A stretch of DNA of 64,000 nt from Nocardia miyunensis NBRC 108239 (GCF_001613065.1 NZ_BDBQ01000054.1:49972-113971), one strand, 5' to 3'; numbered from the stretch's first letter, positions 1 through 9,424 are shown. Numbers and translations are program-made. Notes: generated by a model not told the origin, from the letters alone.

Positions 1-27
1 GACCCGTCGAACCCGCCATTCGGCCGG

Positions 28-65
28 GCCTGCCGGTGTCCCCTTCCCGGGGACTGCCGGCAGGC
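28..65. terminator. Strong hairpin, probable terminator of an upstream gene
   Basis: The arms GCCTGCCGG (28-36) and CCGGCAGGC (57-65) pair perfectly, and an inner GTCCCC/GGGGAC stem extends the hairpin. No T-run follows. It lies before the first gene and probably ends a transcript coming from outside the window. Confidence 0.5.
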
Positions 66-105
66 TCTACGCACGCTATGGGCCCACAACTGTCATGCTG
101 TAATG

Positions 106-122
106 TTGCAGTAATAATGCAA
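106..122. promoter_or_regulatory. Inverted repeat in the promoter region of the first operon
   Basis: TTGCA-N7-TGCAA is a 17-bp inverted repeat in a short AT-rich island (about 96-128) directly upstream of the CaiB gene at 156. Such islands are rare here and mark most operon starts in this window. An operator role is inferred. Confidence 0.35.
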
Positions 123-155
123 TGATGAATTCGGTCCGGGGCAGGAGGAAACAGC

Positions 156-1436
156 ATGGATGACACCCCATTGCCGACCCAGACCTGTCCTGCCGCACCC
201 GAGAGCGATATGTCGGCGGCGACATCGGCCGCTGGAACTCCCGCGGCCGCAGGTGCGCTCACCGGTGTCCGGGTGGTCGATATCTCGCGCGTTCTCGCCG
301 GACCGTACGCGGCACAGCTGCTGGGTGACCACGGCGCCGATGTCATCAAGGTCGAGCCGCCCGCGGGCGACGGGACCCGCGCCTGGGGCGAGACATACGG
401 GGAGAATGTCAGCGCCTACTACGCCGGGTTGAACCGCAACAAGCGCCATACCAGCGTCGACCTGGCGACTCCGGGCGGACGGGAACTGCTGCTGCGCATG
501 CTCGACCGCGCGGACGTCCTCATCGAGAATTTCAAACCCGGCACGATGGAGCGCTGGGGCCTGGATACCGAGGATCTCCTGGCCCGATTCCCGCGCCTGA
601 TCTATTGCCGCATATCCGCTTTCGGCGCCGAAGGCCCGATGGGCGGGCTACCCGGATACGACGCGGTACTCCAGGCGTACGCGGGCATCATGCATCTCAA
701 CGGCGAGCAGGGCCGGGGGCCCCTGCGCGTGCCCATGCCGATCACCGATCTCACCACCGGACTGCACGCGTTCTCGGGCATCCTGCTCGCCCTCTACGAA
801 CGCGCGGCGTCCGGCCGGGGCCAAGTGGTCGAGATCAGTCTGCTCGACAGTGCGATCAGCCTGCTGCATCCGGCGGCCGCGGCCTACTTCCTCGATGGCA
901 AGCGGCCCCAGCGCATGGGCGCCGGGCATCCGAGCATCTCCCCGAGCAACATCTTCCGGACCGCCGGTGGCCATGACATCTACGTCTCGGCGGGTACCGA
1001 CCATCAATTCCGGCTGCTGTGCGATTTTCTCGATGCGCCGGAGCTGGCCGAGGACACGCGTTTCCGGTCCAACCACGACCGCCTCGAACACGACGGCGAG
1101 CTGACGGAGCTCCTGGCGAAGCTCATCGCCGATCTGGCCACGGACGACGAGATGGTTCGCCGAATGATCGCCCAGGGCATTCCGGCGAGTGTCGTCCGGC
1201 CGCTGGACGAGGTGCTCGACGACCCCCAGGTCCAGCTCAACGGAATGGTGCAGGCGGTCGGCGATTTCCGGGTTCTCGGTATCCCCGTCAAACTCGGCCG
1301 CACGCCGGGCAGCCTTCGAACTCCCCCCGCCCCGCAGGGCCGGGACACCCGCGAAGTGCTGATCGATATGGGTCTGACCGATACGCAGATCGATGAACTG
1401 ATCGCCCAGGGAATCGTGGCCCCGCCTCTGCCCTAG
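156..1436 (+). CDS. CaiB/BaiF family III CoA-transferase
   Basis: A 426-residue protein of the usual single-domain length. Family III enzymes move CoA between carboxylic acids through an aspartyl-CoA thioester. The family N-terminus (GVRVVDISRVLAGPYAAQLL, about 37-56) and the ENFKPG loop are visible. The catalytic aspartate sits in the ITDLTTG segment (Asp198). The first 35 residues are Ala/Pro-rich and probably disordered. An AGGAGG site 8 nt upstream supports this ATG. It is first in a same-strand run with crotonase, VOC and MaoC-like genes, so it probably activates the acid that they process. The substrate cannot be read from sequence. Confidence 0.9.
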   Translation: MDDTPLPTQTCPAAPESDMSAATSAAGTPAAAGALTGVRVVDISRVLAGPYAAQLLGDHGADVIKVEPPAGDGTRAWGETYGENVSAYYAGLNRNKRHTSVDLATPGGRELLLRMLDRADVLIENFKPGTMERWGLDTEDLLARFPRLIYCRISAFGAEGPMGGLPGYDAVLQAYAGIMHLNGEQGRGPLRVPMPITDLTTGLHAFSGILLALYERAASGRGQVVEISLLDSAISLLHPAAAAYFLDGKRPQRMGAGHPSISPSNIFRTAGGHDIYVSAGTDHQFRLLCDFLDAPELAEDTRFRSNHDRLEHDGELTELLAKLIADLATDDEMVRRMIAQGIPASVVRPLDEVLDDPQVQLNGMVQAVGDFRVLGIPVKLGRTPGSLRTPPAPQGRDTREVLIDMGLTDTQIDELIAQGIVAPPLP

Positions 1437-1464
1437 CCCCCTCCGCAAGCACGAAAGGAACGCG

Positions 1465-2322
1465 ATGGAGTTCGACAACATTCTGTACAAGGTCCAGGAC
1501 CGGATCGCAACGATCACCTTGAACCGGCCCGAGAAACGCAATGCGCTCAGCCCCGGCCTGCGCCGTGACCTTCTGACGGCGCTGAAATCCGCCGAGCAGG
1601 ACGACGATGTGACCGTCGTCCTGCTCGAGGGCGCGGGTCAGTCGTTCTGCGCCGGTTACGACATGAACAGCTACGCCGGCGGCAGCAAGAACCCCGAGCG
1701 CCCCGAGGGGTGGAATCACAGCCCACTCTACGAGTCCTGGACGGGTCAGTTTCCGCGCAGTTGTCTGCGCGACTGGCTGACGATCTGGGATCTGATGAAG
1801 CCGGTCGTCGCCAAGATCCACGGTCATTGCCTGGCGGGCGGATCGGAAATCATGTCGATGTGCGACATCGTGTTCGCCTCGGACGACTGCCTGATCGGAT
1901 ACCCTCCCACCCGCGCGCAGGGGACGCCCGACATCGAGTACTTCCCGTGGAAGATGTCCATGGCGCAGGCCAAGTATCTTCAGCTCACCGGTCATTCCGT
2001 CACCGGCGCCCGCGCGGCGGAAATGGGCTGGATCGCAAAGAGTTTCCCCGCCGAGGACCTCGACGAGCAGGTGGCGCGCGAGCTGCGCCCGATCGCGAAA
2101 TTGCATCCGGCGATGCTCGCCGCGAACAAGTTCACGCTCAATCAGTCCTACGAAACGATGGGGTTCCGGGCCGCGTTGCAGGCGTCGGTGCCGTGGTACG
2201 TGCTGGCCCGCAGTTTCCGGCCGGGCGGCGGCGAATTCCAGACCAAGGCCGCCGAAGAAGGGCTCAAGAAGGCGCTCGCCTGGCGGGACGGTCCCTTCAA
2301 GGAAGAAGGGTTCCCGCTCTGA
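1465..2322 (+). CDS. Enoyl-CoA hydratase/isomerase (crotonase) family protein
   Basis: A 285-residue crotonase-fold protein that would hydrate, isomerise or hydrolyse an acyl-CoA. Both oxyanion-hole segments are present: FCAGYDMNSY (about 55-64) and HGHCLAGGSEIMSMCD (about 116-131). The segment that usually carries the catalytic acid reads PPTRAQGTPDIEYFPW, with Asp and Glu but not in the classical hydratase pattern, so the exact reaction is open. GAAAGGAACGCG precedes the ATG. It follows the CaiB gene by 28 nt and is probably cotranscribed. Confidence 0.88.
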   Translation: MEFDNILYKVQDRIATITLNRPEKRNALSPGLRRDLLTALKSAEQDDDVTVVLLEGAGQSFCAGYDMNSYAGGSKNPERPEGWNHSPLYESWTGQFPRSCLRDWLTIWDLMKPVVAKIHGHCLAGGSEIMSMCDIVFASDDCLIGYPPTRAQGTPDIEYFPWKMSMAQAKYLQLTGHSVTGARAAEMGWIAKSFPAEDLDEQVARELRPIAKLHPAMLAANKFTLNQSYETMGFRAALQASVPWYVLARSFRPGGGEFQTKAAEEGLKKALAWRDGPFKEEGFPL

Positions 2323-2377
2323 GCCGCGGCCCCGACAAGCACACCGATAGACCACCACTACAGAACGGATCCGCACG

Positions 2378-2896
2378 ATGACAACGGCGGCAGTCAAGGA
2401 ACTCAATCACGTCGCGATCGGTGTACGCGACCTCGACGCATCCCTGCGGTTCTACACCGAAGGGCTCGGGCTGCGGAAGACCCTCGAAAAGCCGGTCAGC
2501 GACCTGACCTGGCGTTTGATGCGGTTGCCCGAGAACACGACCGGGCTGTCGGTCTTCGTGCAGGGGCCCTCCCGGGTCGGGCAGCTCGAGCTGGTCAAGT
2601 GGGATCTGCCCGAACCCGAGGGCGATGCCCCGAAGTCCCCCGGGCGCATGGGATACGGGCAGCTGTCCTTCCCGGTCGATCCCGAACACATCCACACCAT
2701 CTACGAGCGCCTCGTGAGCATGGGATACGACGTCTATTCGGAGCCGACGACGACGATCGTCAAGAACTACGGCCCCGTCACCCTGTTCCTGTGCGAGGAC
2801 CCGGACGGCAACCAGATCGAGTTGATCGCCCTTCCCCCGGCCGATGTCGTCAAGGAATTTCGCGCGAAACTTCTTGCGGAACAACAGAACAGCTGA
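2378..2896 (+). CDS. VOC (glyoxalase/extradiol dioxygenase) superfamily protein
   Basis: A 172-residue protein with paired beta-alpha-beta-beta-beta modules. It starts with LNHVAIGVRDLDASLRFY (candidate metal His near residue 10). QLELVKW contributes a mid-protein Glu, and it ends with the classic DPDGNQIELI (Glu ligand). The family includes glyoxalase I, methylmalonyl-CoA epimerase and type I extradiol dioxygenases. The length fits an epimerase or lyase better than a two-domain dioxygenase. Lying between crotonase and MaoC-like genes, an epimerase- or lyase-type step on a CoA ester is a reasonable guess. Confidence 0.8.
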   Translation: MTTAAVKELNHVAIGVRDLDASLRFYTEGLGLRKTLEKPVSDLTWRLMRLPENTTGLSVFVQGPSRVGQLELVKWDLPEPEGDAPKSPGRMGYGQLSFPVDPEHIHTIYERLVSMGYDVYSEPTTTIVKNYGPVTLFLCEDPDGNQIELIALPPADVVKEFRAKLLAEQQNS

Positions 2897-3098
2897 ATTC
2901 GTCCGGCGATCGCCGATGGACCGCGGATGGTGTCGGATACGACTCGCCGCGTGGCCTTCGCCGATCGCCGATCGTGCGGGACGAATCTCTCTCGCAGCAC
3001 GAGCGGCGGCGGGCGCGCGGATCACCGGGCAGCCTTCCGCCGCTGCGGCATATCGCGAACCGCATCGGCATCCATGCCTCATCCAGATCGGGCGAGTA

Positions 3099-3638
3099 AT
3101 GACCAAATATCCCTCATCGGGCGACGACCTCATCACCGAGGAAATGCGGGCGGCGATCGGTCGCGTGGTGGACTGGCAGGTGTCATTCCCGATCGCGGAG
3201 TCCGACATTCGGCGATGGGCGATCGCGGTCTACTACCCCGATGCCCCGCCGCCGCGGTTCCGGAGGTCGAACGGGCAGTTACTGGTCGCGCCCGAGGAGT
3301 TCAACCCGTTCGCATGGTCGGTCGACCAACGGATGACGCCGGTCATCTCCCCTGGCCGCCGCGATACCGACAGGCTGGAGAAAGCACTGGGGTTATCCGG
3401 CCCCGGACTGCGTCATCAGCTCAACGGCGGATCCGAGGCGGAATACGGGGTGCCGATGCGTGTGGGCGATGTGATTCATTCCGAGACCAGACTCGCTGAC
3501 TATCGGGTCACCGCGGGGCGACTCGGACCGATGCTGATCACCAAGACCGCCGTCACCTGGACGAATCAAGATCACGAACTGGTCCGCACCGGAATCGACA
3601 CCTCGATTCGCTACGGCCGCAATGGAAGTGAGCACTGA
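3099..3638 (+). CDS. MaoC-like dehydratase N-terminal-type subunit (FAS1-like)
   Basis: A 179-residue hot-dog protein. It resembles the N-terminal half of two-domain MaoC hydratases (WQVSFPIAESDIRRWAIAVY, then GGSEAEYGVPMRVGDVI). It probably forms a heteromer with the next gene, 2 nt downstream, to make one enoyl-CoA hydratase. ATG at 3099 is chosen because it gives the family N-terminus. An open frame reaches back to 2844, but that part has no family similarity and overlaps the VOC gene. The 200 nt upstream of this start hold no gene that I recognise. Confidence 0.78.
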   Translation: MTKYPSSGDDLITEEMRAAIGRVVDWQVSFPIAESDIRRWAIAVYYPDAPPPRFRRSNGQLLVAPEEFNPFAWSVDQRMTPVISPGRRDTDRLEKALGLSGPGLRHQLNGGSEAEYGVPMRVGDVIHSETRLADYRVTAGRLGPMLITKTAVTWTNQDHELVRTGIDTSIRYGRNGSEH

Positions 3639-3640
3639 CG

Positions 3641-4069
3641 ATGCGGAATACGGCAGCGCACGAAGCTCGGGTGGGCATGGTGATCGAGTCCCCGCACCGC
3701 ACCTCGGGCCTGGCGGAGTGGAACCGATTCGCCGCGGTGAACGACGAGTTCGTACCCATCCACATGGATGACGACGCGGCCCGTCAGGCGGGCTATTCCG
3801 GCGCGATCGGTATGGGACGACTACAGTGGTCCTACGTCCACAACATGTTGCGCGAGTGGCTGGACGGAACCGGGCGAATCGTCACGGTACGCCTGCGGTT
3901 CCGCGCTCCCGCGCTGAAGGACGCCGGATTCGTCTGCCGCGGCGTCGTCCTGGCTGTGCGCGACACCGACTCGGAACGGCTGCTCGATCTCGACATCGCT
4001 GTCGTCGACGACGAAGGCACCGTGCTGGCTCCGGGTACCGCCACCGTGGCGATTCCCGGAAAGCCTTGA
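3641..4069 (+). CDS. MaoC-like dehydratase, catalytic-type subunit
   Basis: A 142-residue hot-dog-fold protein. The segment WNRFAAVNDEFVPIHMDDDAA carries the usual hydratase-2 Asp/His pair, and GAIGMGRLQWSYVHNML follows. It starts 2 nt after the previous stop, so the two subunits are translationally linked. Together they should hydrate a 2-enoyl-CoA, possibly one too bulky for the crotonase. Two degenerate copies of the 3' end of this gene lie downstream (see the repeat at 3977-4384). Confidence 0.82.
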   Translation: MRNTAAHEARVGMVIESPHRTSGLAEWNRFAAVNDEFVPIHMDDDAARQAGYSGAIGMGRLQWSYVHNMLREWLDGTGRIVTVRLRFRAPALKDAGFVCRGVVLAVRDTDSERLLDLDIAVVDDEGTVLAPGTATVAIPGKP

Positions 4070-4384
4070 TGCTCAACGGTATCCGCAACCGAATGTCACG
4101 ACGCGTCCTACACGGCCGACTCGTCAACCATCGCACCAGCGGCTGCTCGATCTCGGCAACGCCGTGGCCGCCGACGAGGGCACCATGCCGCCCCCGGCCA
4201 CCATGGCAACACCCAGAAGCCTTGACACTCAACGATATCCGCAACCGAATGCAAAAAGGTGCGCCCTGCCGCTCGATCTCGATAACGCCGCCACCGAAGG
4301 CATCACGCCGGTCCCGGGCATCGTCACCAGACGATGCCCGGAAAGCCTTGACGCTCAGCGGTATCCGGTACCGGCGACCGAGTG
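3977..4384 (+). repeat. Triplicated, degenerate copy of the MaoC gene 3' end
   Basis: Three successive segments share the same start and end words. The first (3977-4095) is the live 3' end of the MaoC gene and its stop. The second (4140-4251) and third (4266-4384) are diverged copies. Each begins near GCTCGATCTCG and ends with AAGCCTTGA then NCTCA(A/G)CGRTATCCG, at 4061-4085, 4217-4241 and 4343-4367. The copies have drifted with small indels and no longer code. The third runs into the last codons of the convergent gene ending at 4355. Confidence 0.75.
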
Positions 4385-6643
4385 CAGCGGCTCACCCTGC
4401 ACGACCACACCGGCCTCGATCAGCTCATCGACCTTCGAACTGTCGATACCCGCCTCGATCAGGATCTGCCTGCTGTGCTCACCCATACCGGGCGTGGTCA
4501 TCATCGGGTTATCTGCATGGCGGCCGAATGCCGCGTACTGGCGCGGCATGTAGGACCGGTTTCCGTCGGGCCACGTCACCACGCCGATATGACCGTCGGC
4601 CAACGTCACCTCGTCGAAGAGCAACTCTTTGTTGTCCCGTCCGCGAGCGACGGTGCCGCCGTGCGGCTCGACCAGGGCCGCGATCTGCTGACTGGGCAGT
4701 TCCTTGCAGGCCACGGTCAGTGCGGCGGCCAGCGAATCGTCACTGTGCAACGCCGCGGCGTCGGCGAGACCTGCTTTCAGGGCTGTCTCGGCCGACGGGA
4801 GGTGCACCCGGACCCAGCCGTCGGCGCACTCGTAGTATCGCGAAATCGCCGATGGGCCAGGGTAATCGCGCCCGCCGGACTCCGCCGGACGACGACCGGC
4901 GAAACGAACCAGCTCACCGTTCTGCATGTATGCCGACGTCGCGGCGAGCGAGGTGGCCACCGCCTGACCGCCGCGACCGCTGATCTGCTGGTACAGCGCC
5001 GCGCAGGTGCCCAGTGCGGCCAAGGTCGCGACGCCGACATCGTTGACCGACACCGTGCAGAAGACCGGCTCCGCCGCGCCGCCCTGGCCGCGCATGATGC
5101 CCGACAGCGCCTGAATGACCGGATCGTAGCCGGGCTGCCGGCCGAGCGGGCCTATCCCGCCGTATCCGGTGATCGACGTGGTCACGATGTCGGGGCGGAA
5201 GGCGCGCAGATTCTCCAGATCGATCCGCAACCGTTCGACGACACCGGGACGGAAATTGTCCAGAACGACATTGCAGGTACCAGCGAGCTCGCCGAATGCC
5301 GCATAACCGCGCGGATCCCTCAGGTCGATGGACAAACCTCGCTGACCACGGTTGATCATGTAACCGCGCACCCGGAATTCGTCGCCGCCGGTCGTTTCTA
5401 CCTTCACCACATCGGCGCCGAGACCGGCCAGCAACTGTCCGGCATAGGGACCGGCCAGCACGGTGCCCAGGTCGAGCACACGGATGCCGTGCAGCGGCCC
5501 GCGGCCGGGAAGAGCGCCGGCATCCTGTGGCGCTCGGCGAGCGTGCCGCTCGTGTCGGTCGTCTTCCCATTCGACTGTGTCGGAATAGGTTCGCGCCTGG
5601 TAGTCCGGCTCGGGCAGCTGAGAGAAGCGAACGGGGTTGCCGCCCATCACTACTCGGCCGACCTGCGGATCATCGATCTCGATCCGCTGGCCCAGGGCGA
5701 TGATCTGCGGGTGATCGAGCCAGGTGTCGCGGTCGCCCACCGCACTGGCCGGGCAACCGGCCTCGGCGAATTCGGCGAGCCAGGCGTCGCGGTCCTTCGC
5801 ACGAAAACCCTCGGCGATCCGCGCCCGGACCTGGTCGCGGAGATCGACCGCGTAGATCTGCTCCCGATTGGCCGCGATCCGCGGGTGTTCGGTGATATCG
5901 GTCGTGCCCAGCAATTCGAAGGCGATGTCCTGGAACTTGACGCCCAGCGCCCCCAGGAACAGCCACTCACCGTCACCGCACTGATAGGTGCCGAAAGCCG
6001 GATTGGGGCCGCCCGGCCCGACACTCGTGGTGGGCAGGGAGACCAGCGGGTCGGCGAACATGGTCGTGGTCGCGGCGACTATCGCGCCGTGCAGCGGATC
6101 CACGACCACCCGCTGTCCGACACCGGCGGTCTCGCGGCCGACGAGGGCGGCGATCGCCGACGCGGCCGCCCAGGTGCCCTGGAGGTAGGTCGCGAACGGA
6201 TAGACGCAGTCGACCGGGCCGCCGCCGAACGACGTCTGCCGCCGCGCGATCCCGTACTCGGCCTGCATGAAACGATCAGCGGTGAGCGGATCGAGGTCCT
6301 TACCGGCTCCCCAACCCGGCACGTGCAGGTGGACCAGGCCGGTGGGTTCGGGCCCGTCGACCGGTACGCCGAGGGCAGCCGCGGCCTGCGCGCCACTCGT
6401 CACCACCACATCGGCGCCCGCCACGAGTGCGGGACCACGTCCCATGGACGTAATGGTCTTGTTACGGTGCCACATGACCGAGCCCGGCAGGTCGGCTCCG
6501 GCATCGTTCAGGCCATCCTGCAGGCGGATGACCTGGGCGCCGAAGTCGCCCAGGATCATCGATGCGATCGGACCGGCGATTCCCGACGTCGCATCGATGA
6601 CCCGCACGCCCGCGAGAGGTCCCTCGGATCGGCGACCGCTCAT
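4355..6643 (-). CDS. Fused two-domain CaiB/BaiF CoA-transferase
   Basis: The 762 residues hold two family III CoA-transferase domains (about 8-360 and 383-755) joined by a linker. Each starts with its own GVRVID- or GIRVLDLGTVLAGPY-type strand. Normal enzymes are about 400-residue intertwined dimers, so this is a covalent pseudo-dimer. Aligning the active-site segment, the N-terminal domain has Thr152 where the catalytic Asp belongs. The C-terminal domain keeps it (Asp535, VSVNDVG). One half therefore looks catalytically dead. GAAAGAAGG precedes the ATG. A palindromic operator and promoter lie just upstream (6671-6702). The last codons overlap the third MaoC-tail repeat. Confidence 0.88.
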   Translation of the reverse strand: MSGRRSEGPLAGVRVIDATSGIAGPIASMILGDFGAQVIRLQDGLNDAGADLPGSVMWHRNKTITSMGRGPALVAGADVVVTSGAQAAAALGVPVDGPEPTGLVHLHVPGWGAGKDLDPLTADRFMQAEYGIARRQTSFGGGPVDCVYPFATYLQGTWAAASAIAALVGRETAGVGQRVVVDPLHGAIVAATTTMFADPLVSLPTTSVGPGGPNPAFGTYQCGDGEWLFLGALGVKFQDIAFELLGTTDITEHPRIAANREQIYAVDLRDQVRARIAEGFRAKDRDAWLAEFAEAGCPASAVGDRDTWLDHPQIIALGQRIEIDDPQVGRVVMGGNPVRFSQLPEPDYQARTYSDTVEWEDDRHERHARRAPQDAGALPGRGPLHGIRVLDLGTVLAGPYAGQLLAGLGADVVKVETTGGDEFRVRGYMINRGQRGLSIDLRDPRGYAAFGELAGTCNVVLDNFRPGVVERLRIDLENLRAFRPDIVTTSITGYGGIGPLGRQPGYDPVIQALSGIMRGQGGAAEPVFCTVSVNDVGVATLAALGTCAALYQQISGRGGQAVATSLAATSAYMQNGELVRFAGRRPAESGGRDYPGPSAISRYYECADGWVRVHLPSAETALKAGLADAAALHSDDSLAAALTVACKELPSQQIAALVEPHGGTVARGRDNKELLFDEVTLADGHIGVVTWPDGNRSYMPRQYAAFGRHADNPMMTTPGMGEHSRQILIEAGIDSSKVDELIEAGVVVQGEPLHSVAGTGYR

Positions 6644-6670
6644 GCTCGCCTTCTTTCGTAATCGAAGTGT

Positions 6671-6702
6671 AAATCAAAACCAACATAGTTGTATCACAAC
6701 TA
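6671..6702 (-). promoter_or_regulatory. Promoter with 17-bp palindromic operator
   Basis: TAGTTGT-ATC-ACAACTA (6686-6702) is a perfect 7-3-7 palindrome. Read on the minus strand it holds a -35 TTGTGA, then 17 nt, then TGATTT (6671-6676), 28 nt before the ATG at 6643. It also overlaps the stop codon of the hydrolase gene. It is the most symmetrical copy of the motif shared by several promoters here. Confidence 0.6.
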
Positions 6703-7530
6703 AGCTTGGTGGTGAGCGGCTCCCGAGGCATGAATGATCTGCTCGATCGACCGCACAGTGGCCTCCGGCGCATCGATCGGTACATGGTGGTACGCGCCGG
6801 GCGCGATACGACACGGCACGTCGCGGCCCAGCACGGCGGACAGATGATCAACGGTCGTCTGGTCCACCAGCTCACTGTGTTCGCCGTAGAGGAACTCCAC
6901 CCGGCACCGGATCCCCGACGTCGCGGCGTCCAGCTCGTCCCGCGGAATGCGCCCCATCGCATAAGGATCGAATTTCCAGCGCCAGCCCTCGGCGTCCTCC
7001 CGCAAGCCGGCGGCGGCAATACGGGCCAGCGTCTCGTCGTCCGCGATCGTGCCCCGCGGACGCAGCCGGAAGCGGGCAATCCCTTCCGCGTGCGAGCGGT
7101 AATGAAAGACCTGACGCGACAGCGGCCGCAGGACCGGCCTGCTCACCACGGAACTGTCGATCAGCAGCAAGGACCGTACCGCCTCGGGATACTCCGCCGC
7201 CGCCAGCATGGCGACCAGACCTCCCATGCTGTGCCCCACCACATGGACCGGACCGGCTCCGAGTCTGCCCACGACGGCCGCGATCTCAGCGCTCCACGAC
7301 TGCGCGGAGTACGACGTCCGATGCGCACTGTCACCGTGCCCCGACAGCTCCATCACGACCACGTCGTGATCCGCCGCCAGCACAGGAGCGACGTGGATCC
7401 ACCATCCCGCGTGCGCCGCACCGCCGTGCACCAACACGATCGGCGTCCCGCCGGGACGGCCGAAACGGCGATACCGGATCTGGGCCCCGTCCACCACGAC
7501 GGACTCGGTACTGCGGTCGAGCCAGCTCAT
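6700..7530 (-). CDS. Alpha/beta-hydrolase
   Basis: A 276-residue alpha/beta-hydrolase. HGGAAHAGWW (35-44) supplies the oxyanion region, GHSMGG holds the nucleophile Ser101, and the segments EHSELVDQTTV and YHHVPIDAP near the end fit the Asp and His. No signal peptide is seen, so it is cytoplasmic. ATG at 7530 is preferred over an in-frame GTG at 7548, though neither has a convincing ribosome site. The enzyme could be an esterase, lactonase or C-C hydrolase. Its position upstream of the fused CoA-transferase suggests a ring- or ester-opening role. Confidence 0.8.
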   Translation of the reverse strand: MSWLDRSTESVVVDGAQIRYRRFGRPGGTPIVLVHGGAAHAGWWIHVAPVLAADHDVVVMELSGHGDSAHRTSYSAQSWSAEIAAVVGRLGAGPVHVVGHSMGGLVAMLAAAEYPEAVRSLLLIDSSVVSRPVLRPLSRQVFHYRSHAEGIARFRLRPRGTIADDETLARIAAAGLREDAEGWRWKFDPYAMGRIPRDELDAATSGIRCRVEFLYGEHSELVDQTTVDHLSAVLGRDVPCRIAPGAYHHVPIDAPEATVRSIEQIIHASGAAHHQA

Positions 7531-7715
7531 CGGACGACCGACACCCACCGGGCTCGGACGCTGATACCGCCGTTTCGCATCGTGACGTCGGCCCCTTCCT
7601 TCTTGTCGCGCGGCATATCAGCTACCGATCAACGGCGGATTTCGACCACGCAAACATGTTCAGCAAGCTTACATCAGCATTATTGGTAGGCCGTACGTGG
7701 CGTCGGACACCACAA

Positions 7716-9359
7716 TCAGGCCAGGAGCGAGTCGATCTCGGTCTTCGCGATCGCGTAGCTCTCGTCCTCGGTGAGCGACTGCCCACCGGCTTTCAGCATG
7801 CGGGCCGTGCCGCGGCGAAGGTCGTCGGCATACCGCGCCTCGATCACGTCGAATTCCAGATTCTTGACATAGATGCGCAGGCGGTCGCGCAGCGCGCTGT
7901 CCGAATCCGCCGCCTCCACGACACTCGGCAGCGTATTCGTCTGCACCAGCAGCGCGTGCGAAACGCGGCGGGCGTCGTCGTCTCGGAGCCCGATGAGAAT
8001 CTCACGCTCCGAGGCGCGAATGAGATGGTCCTTCCACCAGTCGAAGTCTTCTTCGGCGTCGATGGCGACCAACTCGATGAATGGTTGGGCGAGGGTGCGA
8101 GCCAGCGTCTCGACGGCGGTGCTCAGATACAGCTTGCGCTGCGCCGACGGCAGCGCGCCCAACGTGGTCGTCAACTCAGCTCGGGCATCGGCCGTGGAGA
8201 AGCAGTATCGCCTGATCCCGTGTATCGAGCCGTCCAGCAGGCCGTACTCGTAATTGAAGACTCGGAAAGGATTGACCGCACTCGGATTGCGCGTGGGCCG
8301 CCCGACCGCGGCGGCGGCGTCCTTCGTGAAGGCCCAGACCGGGCCGTCGAGCCGACTGCCACGCAGGATGTCGTTGTGAATCGGCGCTCCGTAGAAACGT
8401 TGCGGCAGAACCGCTCCCGGGCCCCGCGCGTACGCGATCGTCACGCCGGAACTCTGCGCCTGACGCAGAAAACGGTTGTTGTCCAGGTAGGTCAGCGACG
8501 CCGTATAACGGACCAGCGGCGGGGGGCGAAGCCCGCCGACGCTGGACACGGCGTCATAGAGCCGGGCCGTCCAATCCTCACCCCATACCTCTCGGGCGGC
8601 GTCGGCGATCGTGTGCGCGACCGCCGTATCGTCACCGCAGAATCGGGTACCGACAGTGGCCACCCCCAGCAGACCCAGTAATGCCGTTGCCGCGGAATCG
8701 AATCCGGATACGCCGACAGAGGAATGCACCAGCAACCCCAGAGATTCGGCGAGCCCCCCGAAATCGGTGGTGGTGTCCAGGACGAACTCGGGACGCAGAT
8801 CGGCGAGGCGCCGTACCCCCTCGGCGGTGAATTCGCGCTTGCGGTCGCCGCTTTCCATCGCCGCGACGACGAACTCCTGCAGGATTTGGGAACCGTGCGA
8901 ATAGTCGCCGGTGCCGGAATCCTCGGTCAGCGAGTCGCGCAGGCTGCGGGCGAGATCTCGCGCCCCGATGCCGCGGATGCGCTCGAGGAAGTCCATCAAC
9001 TCGCGGCGGGCGACCGGTGAGAACGCCGCCGGCGCCCGCCGGTTGGCCGCGATCGCGACCTCGGACAGCGACACTCGCGGATTGCTCCGCCCCCCCGCAC
9101 TGCCCGATTCGTAGATCCGCAACGTGCCTTTGCGCACCCACTGATTGACCGCCTGGCGACTGACCCCGACGACACGCGATGCCTCCGCCTGTGTCACCAG
9201 GTCGGGTGGCGCCTCGGACGGCTCGTAACGAAGCCGGAGTCGCTCCGCCGCGCGCTCGAGGGCCCGCACGAGTTCGCCGACCGGAACCGCGCCGTTCTCG
9301 CCGAGCGTGATCGCCAGGCGTTCCAGCGCAGCGGCCACTGTTTCGGTCTGCTTGTCCAT
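7716..9359 (-). CDS. Large HTH protein of unknown function
   Basis: A 547-residue protein. Near the N-terminus is an excisionase/MerR-like helix-turn-helix (LVTQAEASRVVGVSRQAVNQ, about 54-73, then a wing rich in Gly and Arg to about 103). The remaining 440 residues show no motif that I recognise and no membrane segment. ATG at 9359 follows a GAGGCGAC site; an upstream ATG at 9431 is possible. The gene is divergent from a 96-residue unknown gene with a shared control region. It is probably DNA-binding; beyond that the function is unknown. Confidence 0.7.
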   Translation of the reverse strand: MDKQTETVAAALERLAITLGENGAVPVGELVRALERAAERLRLRYEPSEAPPDLVTQAEASRVVGVSRQAVNQWVRKGTLRIYESGSAGGRSNPRVSLSEVAIAANRRAPAAFSPVARRELMDFLERIRGIGARDLARSLRDSLTEDSGTGDYSHGSQILQEFVVAAMESGDRKREFTAEGVRRLADLRPEFVLDTTTDFGGLAESLGLLVHSSVGVSGFDSAATALLGLLGVATVGTRFCGDDTAVAHTIADAAREVWGEDWTARLYDAVSSVGGLRPPPLVRYTASLTYLDNNRFLRQAQSSGVTIAYARGPGAVLPQRFYGAPIHNDILRGSRLDGPVWAFTKDAAAAVGRPTRNPSAVNPFRVFNYEYGLLDGSIHGIRRYCFSTADARAELTTTLGALPSAQRKLYLSTAVETLARTLAQPFIELVAIDAEEDFDWWKDHLIRASEREILIGLRDDDARRVSHALLVQTNTLPSVVEAADSDSALRDRLRIYVKNLEFDVIEARYADDLRRGTARMLKAGGQSLTEDESYAIAKTEIDSLLA

Positions 9360-9424
9360 GGTCGCCTCAGAATACAAGTCCGACGAGCCGCTTCCGCCGC
9401 CAGGTATCGTGTCAATAGCATCAC

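Noticed and set aside
2844..3098. An 85-codon N-terminal extension of the first MaoC subunit
   Set aside because: It overlaps the VOC gene and is Arg/Ala-rich without similarity; the family N-terminus begins at ATG 3099.
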